Positions 45,201 to 56,965 of a stretch of 64,000 bases of DNA are shown here, one piece after another. The stretch spans positions 5,632,739-5,696,738 of the forward strand of contig OY811988.1 of the NCBI GenBank assembly GCA_963681505.1. The letters run 5' to 3'. The position numbers and the translations under genes were made by a program. Source of the stretch: Eunapius fragilis. Its lineage: Eukaryota; Porifera; Demospongiae; Spongillida; Spongillidae. A model generated the notes under the pieces. The model saw only the letters and a program-made list of their open reading frames with translations. It was not told where the DNA came from and made no database searches. How positions within the stretch are numbered: position 1 is the stretch's first letter; each line of letters begins with the position of its first letter.

Positions 45201-48200
45201 TGCTATCTTGCGTGTTTATGATTCACGCCATGCCACCACTACTGAACATTGCACATGAAATCTATTACTTTTGGCTTTTTTCCAGAGTTTAACTCAGTGC
45301 ATTCCACTCCTGTAATCAATTTGCATGTGATAATTTCACCCCCCCCCCCCCCCCCCCCCCCCCATCCCCTCCCCTTCTCATGACGACACAAGCACACAAA
45401 TTGTTGTATGGTTGATAATGTAATGTACTTGTAATAACCAGGGTTGACCCTGTGACGCCAATTGTAAATGTGGTACAATCAAAACTGAACTGCACACTTC
45501 CCAAGAATCAGTGAAATTTTGCCAACAGCAGAAGTAGATTACTTATAGACTGCTGACCTTAACCTTCTTCAAACTGCTATGTCCTTATTATAATTTTGAA
45601 AGTTTCATGTAAGCAATGTTTATGAAGAATTTCAACAAGGAACTAGGACCTAACTGTCTTTGTATGTACTGGCCAAATGAAAATATCCAATTGAACATTT
45701 GAATTACACCATCACTACATAACTTGTGTTATATGTGGAATGTTATTTGTAGCTAACTTAAGTAAAGTGTGAAAATGTGTTCACACTTTACTTTTTTGCC
45801 CGTTTTCATCAGGTGAACATGATCTAAAGTAGTGAATCAAAATAGTAAAGTACTGCATCCCAATGGTGATAGTGGGTATCAAGGCCCATCTACTGCATCT
45901 TAGCTCATCTTTATTAGATGCTTGTGTATGGAGCACAGTTGCATCATTGGTACAGTGTGCACACCTGTGCACACTGTACTAGTAAATATACATACGTTCA
46001 ATGCTATGACAGGATTGTTTTGGACTATGACATCTAGAAAATATGTACATGTATCAGAGCGATGTTCCCTTCCCTAAGTCCTTGCCCATTTCATATCATC
46101 TACGTGGCTGCAGAGAATGGCATGTGTGCATGACACATTCAGCGCTTACAGCTGCATGGAAAGATGAGATGTTGGGGAGTAGCTACAAGCTAATGCATGA
46201 CAACCAGTGCGTTGTGCAGTATCCCTTCGCATAGCGAGCAACTCATACTTTCGCATGCATCCACCCTTTGTGGCTAATGCACCCCTTCAAACTCATCGTC
46301 CTTATCAGAAACAATGTGCTAATCTTGTTAAACTGCCCAACGATCATTCTCCATTCTCACTGGGTTCACTGACACTGCATGCTCTTGCACAGCCCTCTAT
46401 TTAATGGCATTCATCATTCACTCTCGTATAGGTTCCAATTTTTGTTGTTGCAATATCTGGGTTAGTACACACACCCACCATCATTTTCTGTACCTATCCT
46501 TGCTAGTCTGACATGTTGTCCCTGGCTGCTTCTATTGCAGCACCCTTCATTTTGATTCCTAGCTAGATACCACTAAAATGGCCACCATGCAGGGGTGCGC
46601 ATAAGCACATTGAGAGAGTCATAGTCCTTTCCTTAATAGAAAAAATCCATGAGAGTTTTTTTCTTTTTGAAGCCTACTGGAAATCGGCTTGGAAAGTTTA
46701 CATTTGTCCTGAACCATGAAGAAGATGAACTTTGATGGACTTTAAACCATACTTAAGTCTAGGTCAGAAGGCCTGGCTCCTCCCCTAAGGGTCCTGGATA
46801 GGATATGCTATGGGTTTTTTTTGAGCTAAAATTCATACCACACCCCTGAACCATATATATTTAAGGATACGCTAGCATAAGCGCCTATATACTGCCTGAG
46901 TGAGTATAATTAATAGCTATACCCAAATATGTGTATTTTATCATTGCTCACCCATCCACAAGTCTTTTCCTGCATAATATATAAAATTGAGGACCTCTGT
47001 TCATGAGGATAGAATAATACAGAGCTGCAGTAAAGTGCAAACACCTGTGCATACTGTGCGTGCAGTGTGCACAGGTGTTCACATGGATGCAGATAAACAA
47101 TATGATATGCCACATCTTTAGCAGACATGCAACAGGCATTTTGCTAGCATGAATATAATGATTGAAAAATGATCTTGATCTCTCTTCAGCTGATTGGTTG
47201 GCGTGACAACGCTCGTCATCTCCTCCTATATGATACTGATGCTGACTCCCATCAAGCTGGGGATGGAAAGGTGAGCATTAATTAGGAATGAGCTAGCCCC
47301 AAATCACTATTTATGTTTTGATTACTGTACCCACCCACTCACTGTACCCACCTCCCTGCAGCTGGGTGGAGTCGTTAAGCCCAACCCCCATGTGTGTCTA
47401 ATGAATGACACCTATGGCCTTCAGGATGTGGACTACACAGCATATGGCCTCTATGTGAGAACCAGACTATAACACAATATGTCATCCTGGTCATCATGAT
47501 TGCATTTCCCCTGGCTGAATTAGGATTATCCTTCTCTTGGTGACATCAGGGAACAGCTACGCATTAACAATGTCATCCCCATCTTTGCTGTGACATGGGA
47601 CCAATTCTCCCTTTACTCTGTGAGTATCAGTCGACCAGAGAACAGATCAAGGAAGGACCATTCTCTCAGATCTGAGTTCCAATTCATTCATCTCTGTGCC
47701 AATCCTATATATACACCCTCCTTTCTTTCCATATCGTGGATATGAGGGGAGGGGGGGGGGGGGGGGGGACAACAAGGTTTTGGCCCACCTCCCCCCTTTC
47801 AAAACGTTCTGCATCAGCCCTGTTATTGTACTGCTATTACCTTACATGGACATATTCCCCACCTCCTCCCCACTTTCTCAGGGCTATGCAGCAGAGCTGC
47901 AGTCAGTAGGAGCCACTACAGGCCAGCTGGCTGCTGATTCCAGCAACGTTGTAACTTTGATTAGAACAGCTTTCAATGTGAGACATGGTGCCTGTGGATG
48001 GTATCTATGGGGGAGGGAAGGGGAGGGTATCTATGGGAGGAGGAGCATCTATGGGGGTAGGGGTTGGAGTATATATGGGGGGAGGGGCTGGGTATCTATT
48101 TAACTATTGTCACCTTATGGTACCTTTCTTTCTTCTTCCCAGAGTGTCACGCAGAAGATTGTGTTTGACCCTGTGTTACCTCCCAGCATATCATCATTGA

Positions 48201-48476
48201 AGTTTATCCCTGTCAACTGCCCACAGTAAGCCTGAAAGACCACACTTTTTACTTGTTTAGCAAACAAGCAGATGGTACACGCTAACATATGGTAAAGCCT
48301 GAGGCTATAACTACGTAAATTAATACATGTGTCTGAGGACCCCTTTTTTACCTAAAATTGTAAGGTTGACAATACAAAAGCCTTAAAATATGATAACGAG
48401 ATGAAGGAAAGTCATATGCAGATTTTCCTGTTGATGGCTGTATTTTTGTCTTTGCTATGGCTTGGTGTGAATCACA

Positions 48477-48511
<35 letters not shown>

Positions 48512-51500
48512 CACACACACACGCTCACGCACACTCAGCAACACACACATGTACACACCCTCATACTCACACATTCACACACTGCAACACACGGAAACAC
48601 GGAAACACAAACTTGCATACATGTGTGATGGAAAGAAAAAGGGATTGGGGTTAAAGAGGGGAAATTGATATTTAAGCCACTGAACCTGTTCTGCTCTTCC
48701 AACACATCATCAATATTTCATGTATGCTCTAGTTCTGCCCAAAATGTGTTCACACATTTAGCGCTCTGTATCAAGTAAGCCATTTACCTCTCTCTCTTCC
48801 CCAGGCTTGAAAGTGATGGAATCACGTGCTCAGGTGTCCAGATTGAGCAGACCATCAACTTCACAGTGCAAGTCCAGCTGGCATCCTGCGCCACCAATCA
48901 GATCATGCAGTGAGTTCATGTGTGCTCTGAGTGTAAGTACAGAAACAGTAAACATAGCCACACACCCTGTGATACATGGTGGGAGTTGTTGCAGCAGTGA
49001 AATTCAGAGGGAGAGATAAGGTAGGATGGGGAGGAGAGATAAGGTAGGATGGGAGGAGGGATAAGGTAGGATGGGGAGGAGAGAAAAGGTAGGATGGGAG
49101 GAGGGATAAGGTAGGATGGGGAGGAGAGATAAGGTAGGATGGGGAGAAGAGATAAAGTAGGATGGGGAGGAGAGATAAGGTAGGATGGGGATGAGAGAAA
49201 AGGTAGGATGGGGAGAAGAGATAAGGTAGGATGGGGAGGAGAGATAAGGTTGGATGGGGAGGAGAGATAAGGTAGAATGGGGAGGAGGGATAAGGTTGGA
49301 TGGGGAGGAGAGAAGGTAGGATGGGGAGGAGGGATGGGAGAAGGGATAAGGTAGGTTGGGGAGGAGGGATAAGGTAGGATGGGGAGGAGAGATAAGGTAG
49401 GATGGGGAGGAGAGATAAGATAAGATGAGGAGGAGAGATAAGGTAGGAGGGATGGGAGGAGGGATAAGGTAGGTTGGGGAGGAGGGATAAGGTAGGATGG
49501 GGAGGAGAGATAAGGTTGGATGGGGAGGAGAGATAAGGTAGGATGGGGAGGAGAGATAAGGTAGGATGGGGAGGAGGGATGGGAGGAGGGATAAGGTAGG
49601 TTGGGGAGGAGGGATAAGGTAGGATGGGGAGGAGAGATAAGGTTGGATGGGGAGGAGAGATAAGGTAGGATGGGGAGGAGAGATAAGGTAGGATGGGGAG
49701 GAGGATAAAAATGGGAAAGTGACTAATGAAGCAAATAGTACTAGTAATTTTAGCAATTCAAACTTTAAGTCAGAGTGGAAGGGTCCTCACCTTCCATATC
49801 ATACTTTTATTAGACTTCATAGAATGGTTTTTAGACTTCATAGAATATTATGTAACATTTTTCTCCATATGTCCAGAATTCCAGTTCATGTTGTTGGCTT
49901 TGGAACATTCACCATCAATGTTCAGCCGATCTGTAGCTGTGGATGTGAAGCATCAACACCTGTAAGTACATTGGCATTGAAATGGTGCAACTAGTGTTCC
50001 ATTTAATGCCCACAGGCATCTAATCCTGCTGATTGCACCAATGGCAACGGGACTCTATCATGCGGCATTTGCAGCTGCAATCCTGGAAGGTTGGGGTGTG
50101 CATTAATTGGGATCAAATGTTACATCACAGAGGGTTTTTTTATTTTAAAGGTTTGGAAGCCAGTGTCAATGCAACAGTCAAGGTATTGGTCAAGAGTCCA
50201 GCACCAGTTGTCCGTAAGTAACCAATTGTATGTGCTTACATGTGACTTCATGCTACACAATGACCACATGATTAGTTGATCATGACATTTTAAAATTAAC
50301 ATTACTGCGTTATTTGAAGTTCTTGAATTAAACATTGATCATTGATATAATTTTATATAATTTTGCATGTTTAATATACTAAGTAGATTCTGCATTCCGT
50401 CGTGTATGATTCCCCTCACTCCTGTTCCACTATCCCTCTTCCCCAGGACTGGTCCTAACCAGCTGCAGTGCTCTGGACAGAGCAGAGGGACATGTGTGTG
50501 TGGGAAGTGTGAGTGTGCCACATTTCAGGTGAGATTATTAATGCAAAGCAAATATATAATTTTACTATTTTTTGATGGTATCTACATAGTCCTGTCTCAT
50601 AATTAGATTAGTGCTATTTAGAAAATATGTCGGAACAACTATTTCCTAACTAGGGCTAGTGGTGAGGCTTTGTGACATTATTTCAGCGCAAATTATGCGC
50701 AGTAGGGATTAAAATTTTGTGTTTATTTTAGTCTTGATGCATAATGAAAAACATATATTATATCATGTCACTATGGGTAGCTGTGATCATGTCACTATGG
50801 ACAGCTGTGATCATGTCACTATGGGCAGCTGTGATCATGTCACTATGGACAATTGTGATCACGTCACTATGGGCAGCTGTGATCATGTCACTATGGGCAG
50901 CTGTGATCATGTCACTATGGACAGCTGTGATCATGTCATTATGGACAGCTGTGATCATGTCATTATGGGCAGCTGTGATCATGTCACTATGGACAGCTGT
51001 GATCATGTCACTATGGACAGTTGTGATCATGTCACTATGGACAGCTGTGATCATGTCACTATGGGCAGCTGTGATCATGTCACTATGGACAGCTGTGATC
51101 ATGTCATTATGGGCAGCTGTGATCATGTCACTATGGACAGCTGTGATCATGTCACTATGGACAGCTGTGATCATGTCACTATGGGTAGCTGTCACACTTG
51201 TAATTACCATCTCCAGGACTCAAGGTTTGGCACCACCTCAACATACTTTGGTAGTGCCTGTGAGTGTGACAACTCTCGCTGTGACACAACCAATGGGCAG
51301 CTCTGTGGTGGGCCCAGTCAGGGCATATGTCAGTGTGGGGGCTGTCAGTGTCTGGGGTCCTTCTATGGCAGTGCTTGTCAGTGCTCCAACACATTCTGTG
51401 TGGACCCCAAAGATAGCCAGGTAGGGCACCCTGAGGAGGTGTGTATATGTATAAGAGAGGATGGGGTGGGGTGAAGAGGAAGAGAGGGAAGAGGAGGAGA

Positions 51501-54500
51501 GGGAAGGGTGAGGAGAGGGAAGAAGAGGAGAGGGAAGGGGAGGAGAGGGAAGAGGAGGAGGAGAGGGAAGAGGAGAAGAAAGGGTGAGAGAGGGATGAGG
51601 AGGAGGAGAGGGAAGAGGAGTAGAGAGGGGAGAGGAGGAGGAGAGGGAAGAGGAAGAGGAGGAGGAGAGGGAGCGAGAGGAGAGAGGTAAGAGGAGGAGG
51701 AGAGAGTAGGGGGGGGCATACAGGTACTCCTCTTTGTAATATATTTGCAAACCACTGTAGAGCAGAGACCTTTCCTATACAGTTACAACTGCAGTAAAGT
51801 ATGCACAAGGCTAATGCAATCACTTTCATTTGAGAAGACACTTTTGGTCCATGCAACAATGCATGCCTATTAACACACGCAAACATAAACATACACAAAC
51901 ACACACACACACACACACATGCACACACACATGCCCACACACACATACCTGCATATTTTAACCCTTTAATTTCCTCCACCCATCCCCTCAAAAAATAAAT
52001 CCCACAGGGGAGGGTATGCAATGGACGGGGGACCTGTTCCTGTAACCAATGCAGTGGCTGCCTCCCTCCCTTCACTGGTGTCTACTGCCAGAGCTGTCAG
52101 GCCACCACCCCTGGTGCCTGCGCTAGCTTCCTGTGCCAGCCCAACCTGGTCTGTGCTCAGTGTGCCCTGGGACTGCTCAACGCCACATCCCAGTGCACTT
52201 CATGTCCCAACCTCTTCCTCATCAACACCACAAGTACCACTGGCATTCAAGGTGTGCCAACATGGTTTTAGATTATTCATTACTAACCACAACCTTCCTG
52301 CTCCATATTTCTGCTCACATGCCAACACTATTCAACACACCCACATATCCACTCAACACATCAACACTTACACTTTTTATATCCCCCCCCCCCCCCTCCC
52401 TCCCAATGTATGGTGATGTAGGAGCTCTCACTGAGTGCCAGTTTACAGATTCCAAAGGATGCACATACATATACTATACAGTGGTGGACAATGCTGGTGT
52501 CTTGCTGTCTGTTTATGTGGTTTCAATTCCAGGTATATACCCCCACTGCTCTTCTAACTTCCTCCAACCCTTCACTCTACCACTTCTGACCTGTCTAATT
52601 CAATCCATCCCCAACCTATTCATTACTTCCTCCCCCCCACCCCCTCCCCCTCTCTCTCTCCTTCCCTCCCTCCCTCCCTCCCTCCCTTCCTCCCTCCCTC
52701 CCCCCCTCCCTCCCTCCCTCCCTCCCTCCCTCCCTCCCTCCCTCCCTCCCTCCCTCCCTCCCTCCACCAATTCCTTTCTCTCCCACACTAGTCTGCCCAG
52801 AGGTACTGAGTCCAGGTAGTATTGCTGCCATTGTGGTCACACCTCTGGTTGTCATTGCCATCGTTGGTATACTCATCCTTCTCTCGATTATGCTAATGTT
52901 CTATCTTCTGGTAAGTGGTTCAGCTATCCAGCTTATTATACTTATCGAACGAACTAAACAACATTGAATTGCTTCCAGAATCGAGCTGAGGTGCGAAGGT
53001 TTGAGAGAGAGTGTGCCAAAACCTCCTTTGCAAAGGTAAAACCCACTTCCTTCCTTTCTTGTATGTGTGTTCTTCTATCCAGTGTTTTCTCAAAATTGTA
53101 CCCTCCTTGGAAGTATATAATTCATTGATTGATGTTTGACTATTCAAAATTGCTTGTATTTGGTTGTGTTGCCTGTAGGGTGTGTAACCTTTTTTATAAA
53201 TCAAAATCGATTATTTCGACTATGAAAAGAAGTCCAATCGATTTTTATAGCAACTTGTAAATCGGTTATTAGAAACATTAAATCGATTTTGGCGATTAAT
53301 GCACTATTAAATTGCCAACTTTTTTCCAGGTTTGTCCTTTTTTAATAATGACACGATAAATCACAGTTTCTCAAGTCTAATACAAGTATAGCCAGTTTTA
53401 TTGCTTATCCGTTGCTTACGCCAACTTTAAATCATTAAAACAACAAAGATAGTACCCACAGGGACTGGGAACGATGTGCATGCCGGCGGATTGCTTTTTT
53501 TTTTTCACCGAAAAACACGTGGCTATTTGTTCGCCCGCTACCAACGCACTCAGTACTAAGTATGGGGACAAGTAAGGTTTTAGTTTTACTGAGATAAAAA
53601 CGAAAATGAATAGTTTGTCCACTCCGCAGCTTGCGCTCTTTTCTGGTACAAAATGTCTTAAACACGTACATCATGTATCATTCCCATCCGCCACAATTGG
53701 CAGTTATTATCCATTATTCGCCCTCAATATACAATTCAAGAAGTACTGAGCAGTACCAGCTAGAAACCTCATGGTGGAACACCGCTCCACGCATATGACA
53801 TACTTGGACACCTGTCACCTGTGCAAAGAGTACGTAGCGCGTTTGATTAATGCACATGTACAATACTGCAGAGAAAGTGCGAACGTATTTAAATTGCCGT
53901 GCCCACTGCGCGTATATTGAGGGAGGGCACTGATGGTTACCTTCAGCCGGGTCCTCAGACGTGCGACTAAGTATTGATTACATCATAATGATTCTTTTTA
54001 ACCTATTAATTAACCCGTTAGCTATATAGTATGCCTTTGTGCGAGGGCATATAAAAAGATTTGCTACCGATTTCTGCATATGAATATCGACTAATCTAAG
54101 AAAAACAGAATCGGTTATTTCGACTAAAGGAAATTCTGAAATCGATAACCTGCTATTCTACTAAGTGCATAGTCGACTGAATACATGTAGGTAGTCGCGA
54201 ATAATCGATTAAAACCTACAAAACCTGAAAATCGGTTACACACCCTAGTTGCCTGCGAGTTATTGGTGGACTAGACATGCTGAAAAAATTTGCTAAGCGA
54301 CCATTTCCAGGTGACTGACAGCAGATGATATGGCTAACCATTCAGTCCACGCTTATCAGCATGGCTCGTGAAATGGGTAGCAAACCGCATTCACTCACCA
54401 TTATGTCATTATCATTCTCAATGTCACATGACCATTACTCTGCTCTTCTTTCTTTTTTTTAACCCTCAGAATTCAAATCCCCTTTTCATTGCTGCCAGCA

Positions 54501-54562
54501 CTGACACAGTGAACCCTATATTTGATGATGGGCACACTACAGTTCAGGGTACTCGTATGTAG
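41022..54562 (+). CDS. Integrin beta subunit, copy 2 (24 exons, 800 aa)
   Basis: Exons: 41022-41088, 41250-41329, 41442-41543, 41619-41679, 44537-44668, 44779-44875, 44959-45046, 45103-45192, 47190-47270, 47362-47454, 47524-47619, 47882-47977, 48143-48225, 48805-48909, 49877-49961, 50016-50089, 50151-50213, 50447-50528, 51217-51420, 52008-52251, 52422-52532, 52792-52910, 52979-53035, 54470-54562. Every exon has the same length as in beta1 (2403 nt total). Same domains: PSI (CSSCIQAAPSCRWC), MIDAS DLSYS, GNQDGPEGGFDG, I-EGF repeats, membrane helix, NPLF/NPIF tail. I count about 40 replacements against beta1, eight of them in residues 175-191, the specificity-determining loop. A Cys of the I-EGF region (CNGCGTC in beta1) is Arg here (CNGRGTC). 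Introns carry several post-duplication insertions, the largest a hAT element in intron 23. Confidence 0.96.
41990..42365. repeat. Dispersed repeat, copy b (partner 37490-37870)
   Basis: Includes (CGT)n at about 42226-42260 and the shared blocks listed for copy a. In beta2 intron 4. Confidence 0.65.
42585..42609. repeat. Poly-G tract, beta2 intron 4
   Basis: About 19 consecutive G after ggtggggt, just upstream of a fold-back MITE. Confidence 0.95.
42660..42947. mobile_element. Fold-back MITE, ACAAGTAA family, copy 2
   Basis: Arms of about 125 bp: acaagtaaagaaaaacattc / aatgtttttctttacttgt, with a loop around 42800. Internal ggtggtgttaaaaggaaggg matches copies 1 and 3. Confidence 0.9.
43004..43241. 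mobile_element. MITE, TGTCCAGC family
   Basis: gggacggtgtccagcaaaat / attttgctggacactgttcc. First of three adjacent copies. Confidence 0.85.
43257..43459. mobile_element. MITE, TGTCCAGC family (internally shortened)
   Basis: gggacagtgtccagcaaaat / attttgctggacactgttcc; lacks part of the interior present in the others. 15 bp after the previous copy. Confidence 0.85.
43459..43658. mobile_element. MITE, TGTCCAGC family (inverted, one end missing)
   Basis: Starts at the interior block aggacaagcaaaagaaaagt and ends atcttgctagacactatccc. Fused directly to the preceding copy in the opposite orientation. Confidence 0.75.
43827..44097. mobile_element. Fold-back MITE, ACAAGTAA family, copy 3 (diverged)
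   Basis: acaagtaaagaagaacattc at the left, inverted partner gcttgtt at the right; arms less perfect than in the other copies, so probably older. Confidence 0.8.
45193..47189. other. Beta2 intron 8, enlarged
   Basis: 2.0 kb against 173 bp in beta1. Holds a poly-C run (45340-45363), hairpins near 45765-45795 (aaagtgtgaaaatgtgttca region) and 45948-45980 (gtacagtgtgcacacctgtg / inverse), another at 47035-47090, and the motif aggtgtgcacac-like in each. Probably one or two decayed insertions; no coding region recognised. Confidence 0.55.
47750..47769. repeat. Poly-G tract, beta2 intron 11
   Basis: Counterpart of the 17125 tract in beta1, about 18 G. Confidence 0.9.
48476..48615. repeat. (CA)n microsatellite, beta2 intron 13
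   Basis: Over 20 CA units followed by imperfect acaca-rich sequence; longer than in beta1. Confidence 0.95.
49018..49705. repeat. ~23-bp minisatellite, beta2 intron 14
   Basis: About 30 units of ggtaggatggggaggagaga plus taa. Beta1 has a single unit at the same place (about 18332-18352: tgtaggatggggagagagat), so the array arose after the duplication. Antisense ORF LISPPHPTLSLLP is a by-product. Confidence 0.95.
50763..51190. repeat. 24-bp minisatellite in beta2 intron 18
   Basis: About 18 units of the same ctgtgatcatgtcactatgg(g/a)cag family as beta1 (19475-20440), in the same intron. Confidence 0.95.
51470..51710. repeat. Purine-rich (gaggagagggaa)n, beta2 intron 19
   Basis: Long homopurine run in variable 12-18 bp units. 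Confidence 0.9.
52380..52397. repeat. Poly-C tract, beta2 intron 20
   Basis: Counterpart of the longer run in beta1 (about 21571-21589), near the exon 21 acceptor. Confidence 0.9.
52625..52766. repeat. (CCCT)n microsatellite, beta2 intron 21
   Basis: About 30 ccct units before the exon 22 acceptor; beta1 has only about three units (21858-21873). Confidence 0.95.
53176..54247. mobile_element. Non-autonomous hAT element in beta2 intron 23
   Basis: TIRs TAGGGTGTGTAACC / GGTTACACACCCTA flanked by a perfect 8 bp duplication gttgcctg (53168-53175 and 54248-54255). Beta1 has the single empty site ttgttgcctgcatg at about 22276. The 8 bp duplication and T/CAGGG start fit hAT. Subterminal aatcgatt motifs occur near both ends. 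No transposase reading remains in 1072 bp. Confidence 0.92.
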
Positions 54563-55102
54563 TGCATACAGAGGCAGATTTTTAGTGTTAGTAATAGACT
54601 AATGAGATGTTCATGAACTGTTTCACATTATTGATGCAACTTTTTAAAAACTTGAAGTAATATATTGGACTGTGCCTACAAACATCACTCTTTTTGGTTA
54701 CAGTTTTATCACTATGAAAAATTGTATGTTACACAAGTATGATTCTCTTCAATAAAGGACTGCAAGGCAATAGTGGCATCAATGAAACAGATCTACATTT
54801 GGCACATGTGCACTATAATGTCCTATATAACATGGAACCTTTGACAATGCCACCACCTGTTTAACTATTTACCTGTCAAAAAAGAAATTAAGCCTCAAAG
54901 GCTCCTTATAATATGGACATCAAGTTTGTATTTACAACTATTGCATAATATATTATTACGACTTCTTTATTTGTTGAAATAGTAATACAAGCAATTACGA
55001 TTATTAATTATATCTAAATCTAAATAGATAAAGCAAATGCAACTGCTATACTTACTAGATGCTTTGCCTTGGACGTGTAGATTGTTTAGATTAGATAGTT
55101 AC

Positions 55103-55328
55103 ACAAGTAAATAAAAACATTCTCTAACGAGAGAGTTGTTGGGATATAGGATTGACCAATGGTGGTTAAAAAGCACAGAAACAAGAGTGACAAATTTTAC
55201 TGGAAAATTGAAATAGGTCTATATTTAGCCCATTACTCAGGCATGCGCTGCTAAATATAGGCCTATTTCAATTTTCCAGTAAAATTTCTCAACAACTCTC
55301 TCATTAGATAATGTTTTTATTTACTTGT
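55103..55328. mobile_element. Fold-back MITE, ACAAGTAA family, copy 4
   Basis: acaagtaaataaaaacattc / aatgtttttatttacttgt with arms of about 100 bp; downstream of beta2 and missing from the beta1 3' flank (near 23158). Confidence 0.88.
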
Positions 55329-55339
55329 CTCATACGTTT

Positions 55340-56281
55340 TTTTTCACCCTATTGTAGTCAATAATCAAATCTAGGAAGAGTGTTTAGAATTTGGACGATC
55401 CCCTCTATCTCTTAATGCAATAACTAATAACTTTAACAATAATAAGAATTTGTGGCATTTGTCCTCGCCCAAACCCTCTTCTCCTGCGGGCACTCCTCCC
55501 CAGCCTCCTCGCCATGCTGGTTCTGGCCAGGTGGGCCAGGGGGTAAGCACTGCTGGTAGTGCTGGCCAGAGCAGCACTGTTGGTGGTAGTGGGGGCAGCA
55601 CTGGTGGTGGTGGTGGCAGCAGGGCTTCTGGAGGTGGCAGGGTGAAGGGGAGAGGAGTCGGAGGATGAATGTAGCAGTACTCTTCATCCTCTTCCTCCTC
55701 CAACCCCTCGTTGGTAAAAAAAATCCCCTCAGGTCTTCAGCTGCCATCTACATGTACGTGACAGAGAGTATGATTAAATTTTAACCTTTCTTTTTTCAAG
55801 CAAAGTGCAAAGCCTTTACACGTGAATCCACATAGAGTATTATTAAAGTTTTACCTCCTTTTGCAAAGTGCACTATTCAGCAGGTGAGTGGCTTTGATAC
55901 CTGCAAAGCTTTTACACGTGTGCGGACTGTGCTATAATTGTATTGGTCAAATTTGATACTCTTGTATGCTCCAATCTAAACATGGAGGTGTAGCCTACAT
56001 GCAGTTAAGTTGTATAGATGGATATAGTGGGAACTCAGGAAGTGAACTAGATGGCAGCATGTAGATCGATAAGGATATGTTCTCAGGTGGCACATGGTAA
56101 CCTTATCTCTGTTCCCTAACTCCTCTGACACTACACACCTACCATTGAGGTCTACTGGAATGGCCCCAAGTCGTTTTGTGTAAGTGTACAAAGTATTTAA
56201 AAAGTAAGGTTCAGAGCCAGCAGTATGATGCCTATGCCCTACTTAAATATCATTTTCTCCTAATTTCATTGCGGATAGTTT
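55340..56281. other. Unassigned intergenic segment with GC-rich stretch
   Basis: A G/C-skewed stretch (55480-55670) gives Gly/Ser-rich or Pro/His-rich readings in several frames; low complexity, not a credible gene. The rest shows a repeated cttttacacgtg block (55814 and 55909). Confidence 0.5.
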
Positions 56282-56482
56282 TTAGCAATGACCCTGCTTT
56301 TGACCCAGTCTTACCTTACTGCTGCATGCACGGGCAGATCTAGTAACAACCTTTTGAGCTAGCAATGGATGAGACTTACAAAAGGCATCATTTTCTTCAC
56401 TTAGTAGCTCACTATCCCTAAGAATAGCTTTTCCAAGACCATCATTATACTCCATTAGTGCATGAGATTTGGGTTCATACAA
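56282..56482 (-). other. Short open reading of unknown nature
   Basis: 66 codons on the minus strand, just 3' of a retroelement relic on the same strand. Not recognised; may be a further piece of that element. Confidence 0.3.
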
Positions 56483-56559
56483 GGAGTAGCTATATGGGAG
56501 GATATGGTTGCAGTTGTTTTCATTTCATCCAGTTTTCTCAGAATCCAATTTGGTGCACT

Positions 56560-56940
56560 TCTGGTCATCATTGGCCGTATGTTTCCTGCCTCAGCAGCCT
56601 GAGCTGCTGCACCAGCTGTTGCACCCGCTTAAGCTTCTTTTAAAATATTTGCATTGAGCGGTGAAACAACAGTCAGGTCCAGAGCCGCAAGCTTACCATG
56701 ACCAGTCAAAAATTAGGATGTCTGCAGGCCGAGAGTTAGAATGATCATGGCTGAGACCAGAGCCACTGAGCCAGCCTCAACTTGAACATGAATGTGGGCC
56801 CGATTGAGTGATTCGACCAGAATGTCCCTTAATTTGTTGTGCCTTAGGACAGCATCACCACCACGTTTGCAAGTCGCAGCAAGATGGCCAAGAGGGTAAA
56901 TTAAGGGCGCTATCGGGGCAGAGAACACAATTGGAGCCAT
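56560..56940 (-). pseudogene. Retroelement polyprotein C-terminal relic
   Basis: Conceptual minus-strand reading across frameshifts shows LGHLAATCKRGGDAVLRHNK, LRDILVE, NSRPADIL and then AALDLTVVSPLNANILKEA. The order H..TC..GGD...RHN.LRD, RPAD, aLDvTVvsPL is a conserved block of invertebrate reverse-transcriptase polyproteins as I recall it, lying upstream of the ASRLA/LNLHLVRAN tail seen at 4519 and 23340. Confidence 0.55.
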
Positions 56941-56965
56941 AACTATAATTTTTATACTGTATACT

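Noticed and set aside
49004-49756. 250-codon Pro/Ser-rich minus ORF
   Set aside because: Antisense of the 23 bp minisatellite in beta2 intron 14, absent from beta1.
51179-52075. 298-codon minus ORF over beta2 exons 19-20
   Set aside because: Antisense shadow of real beta exons plus a homopurine run.
55371-55747. Gly/Ser-rich plus ORF and Pro/His-rich minus ORFs
   Set aside because: Skewed GC-rich low-complexity stretch; no splice signals or family features.
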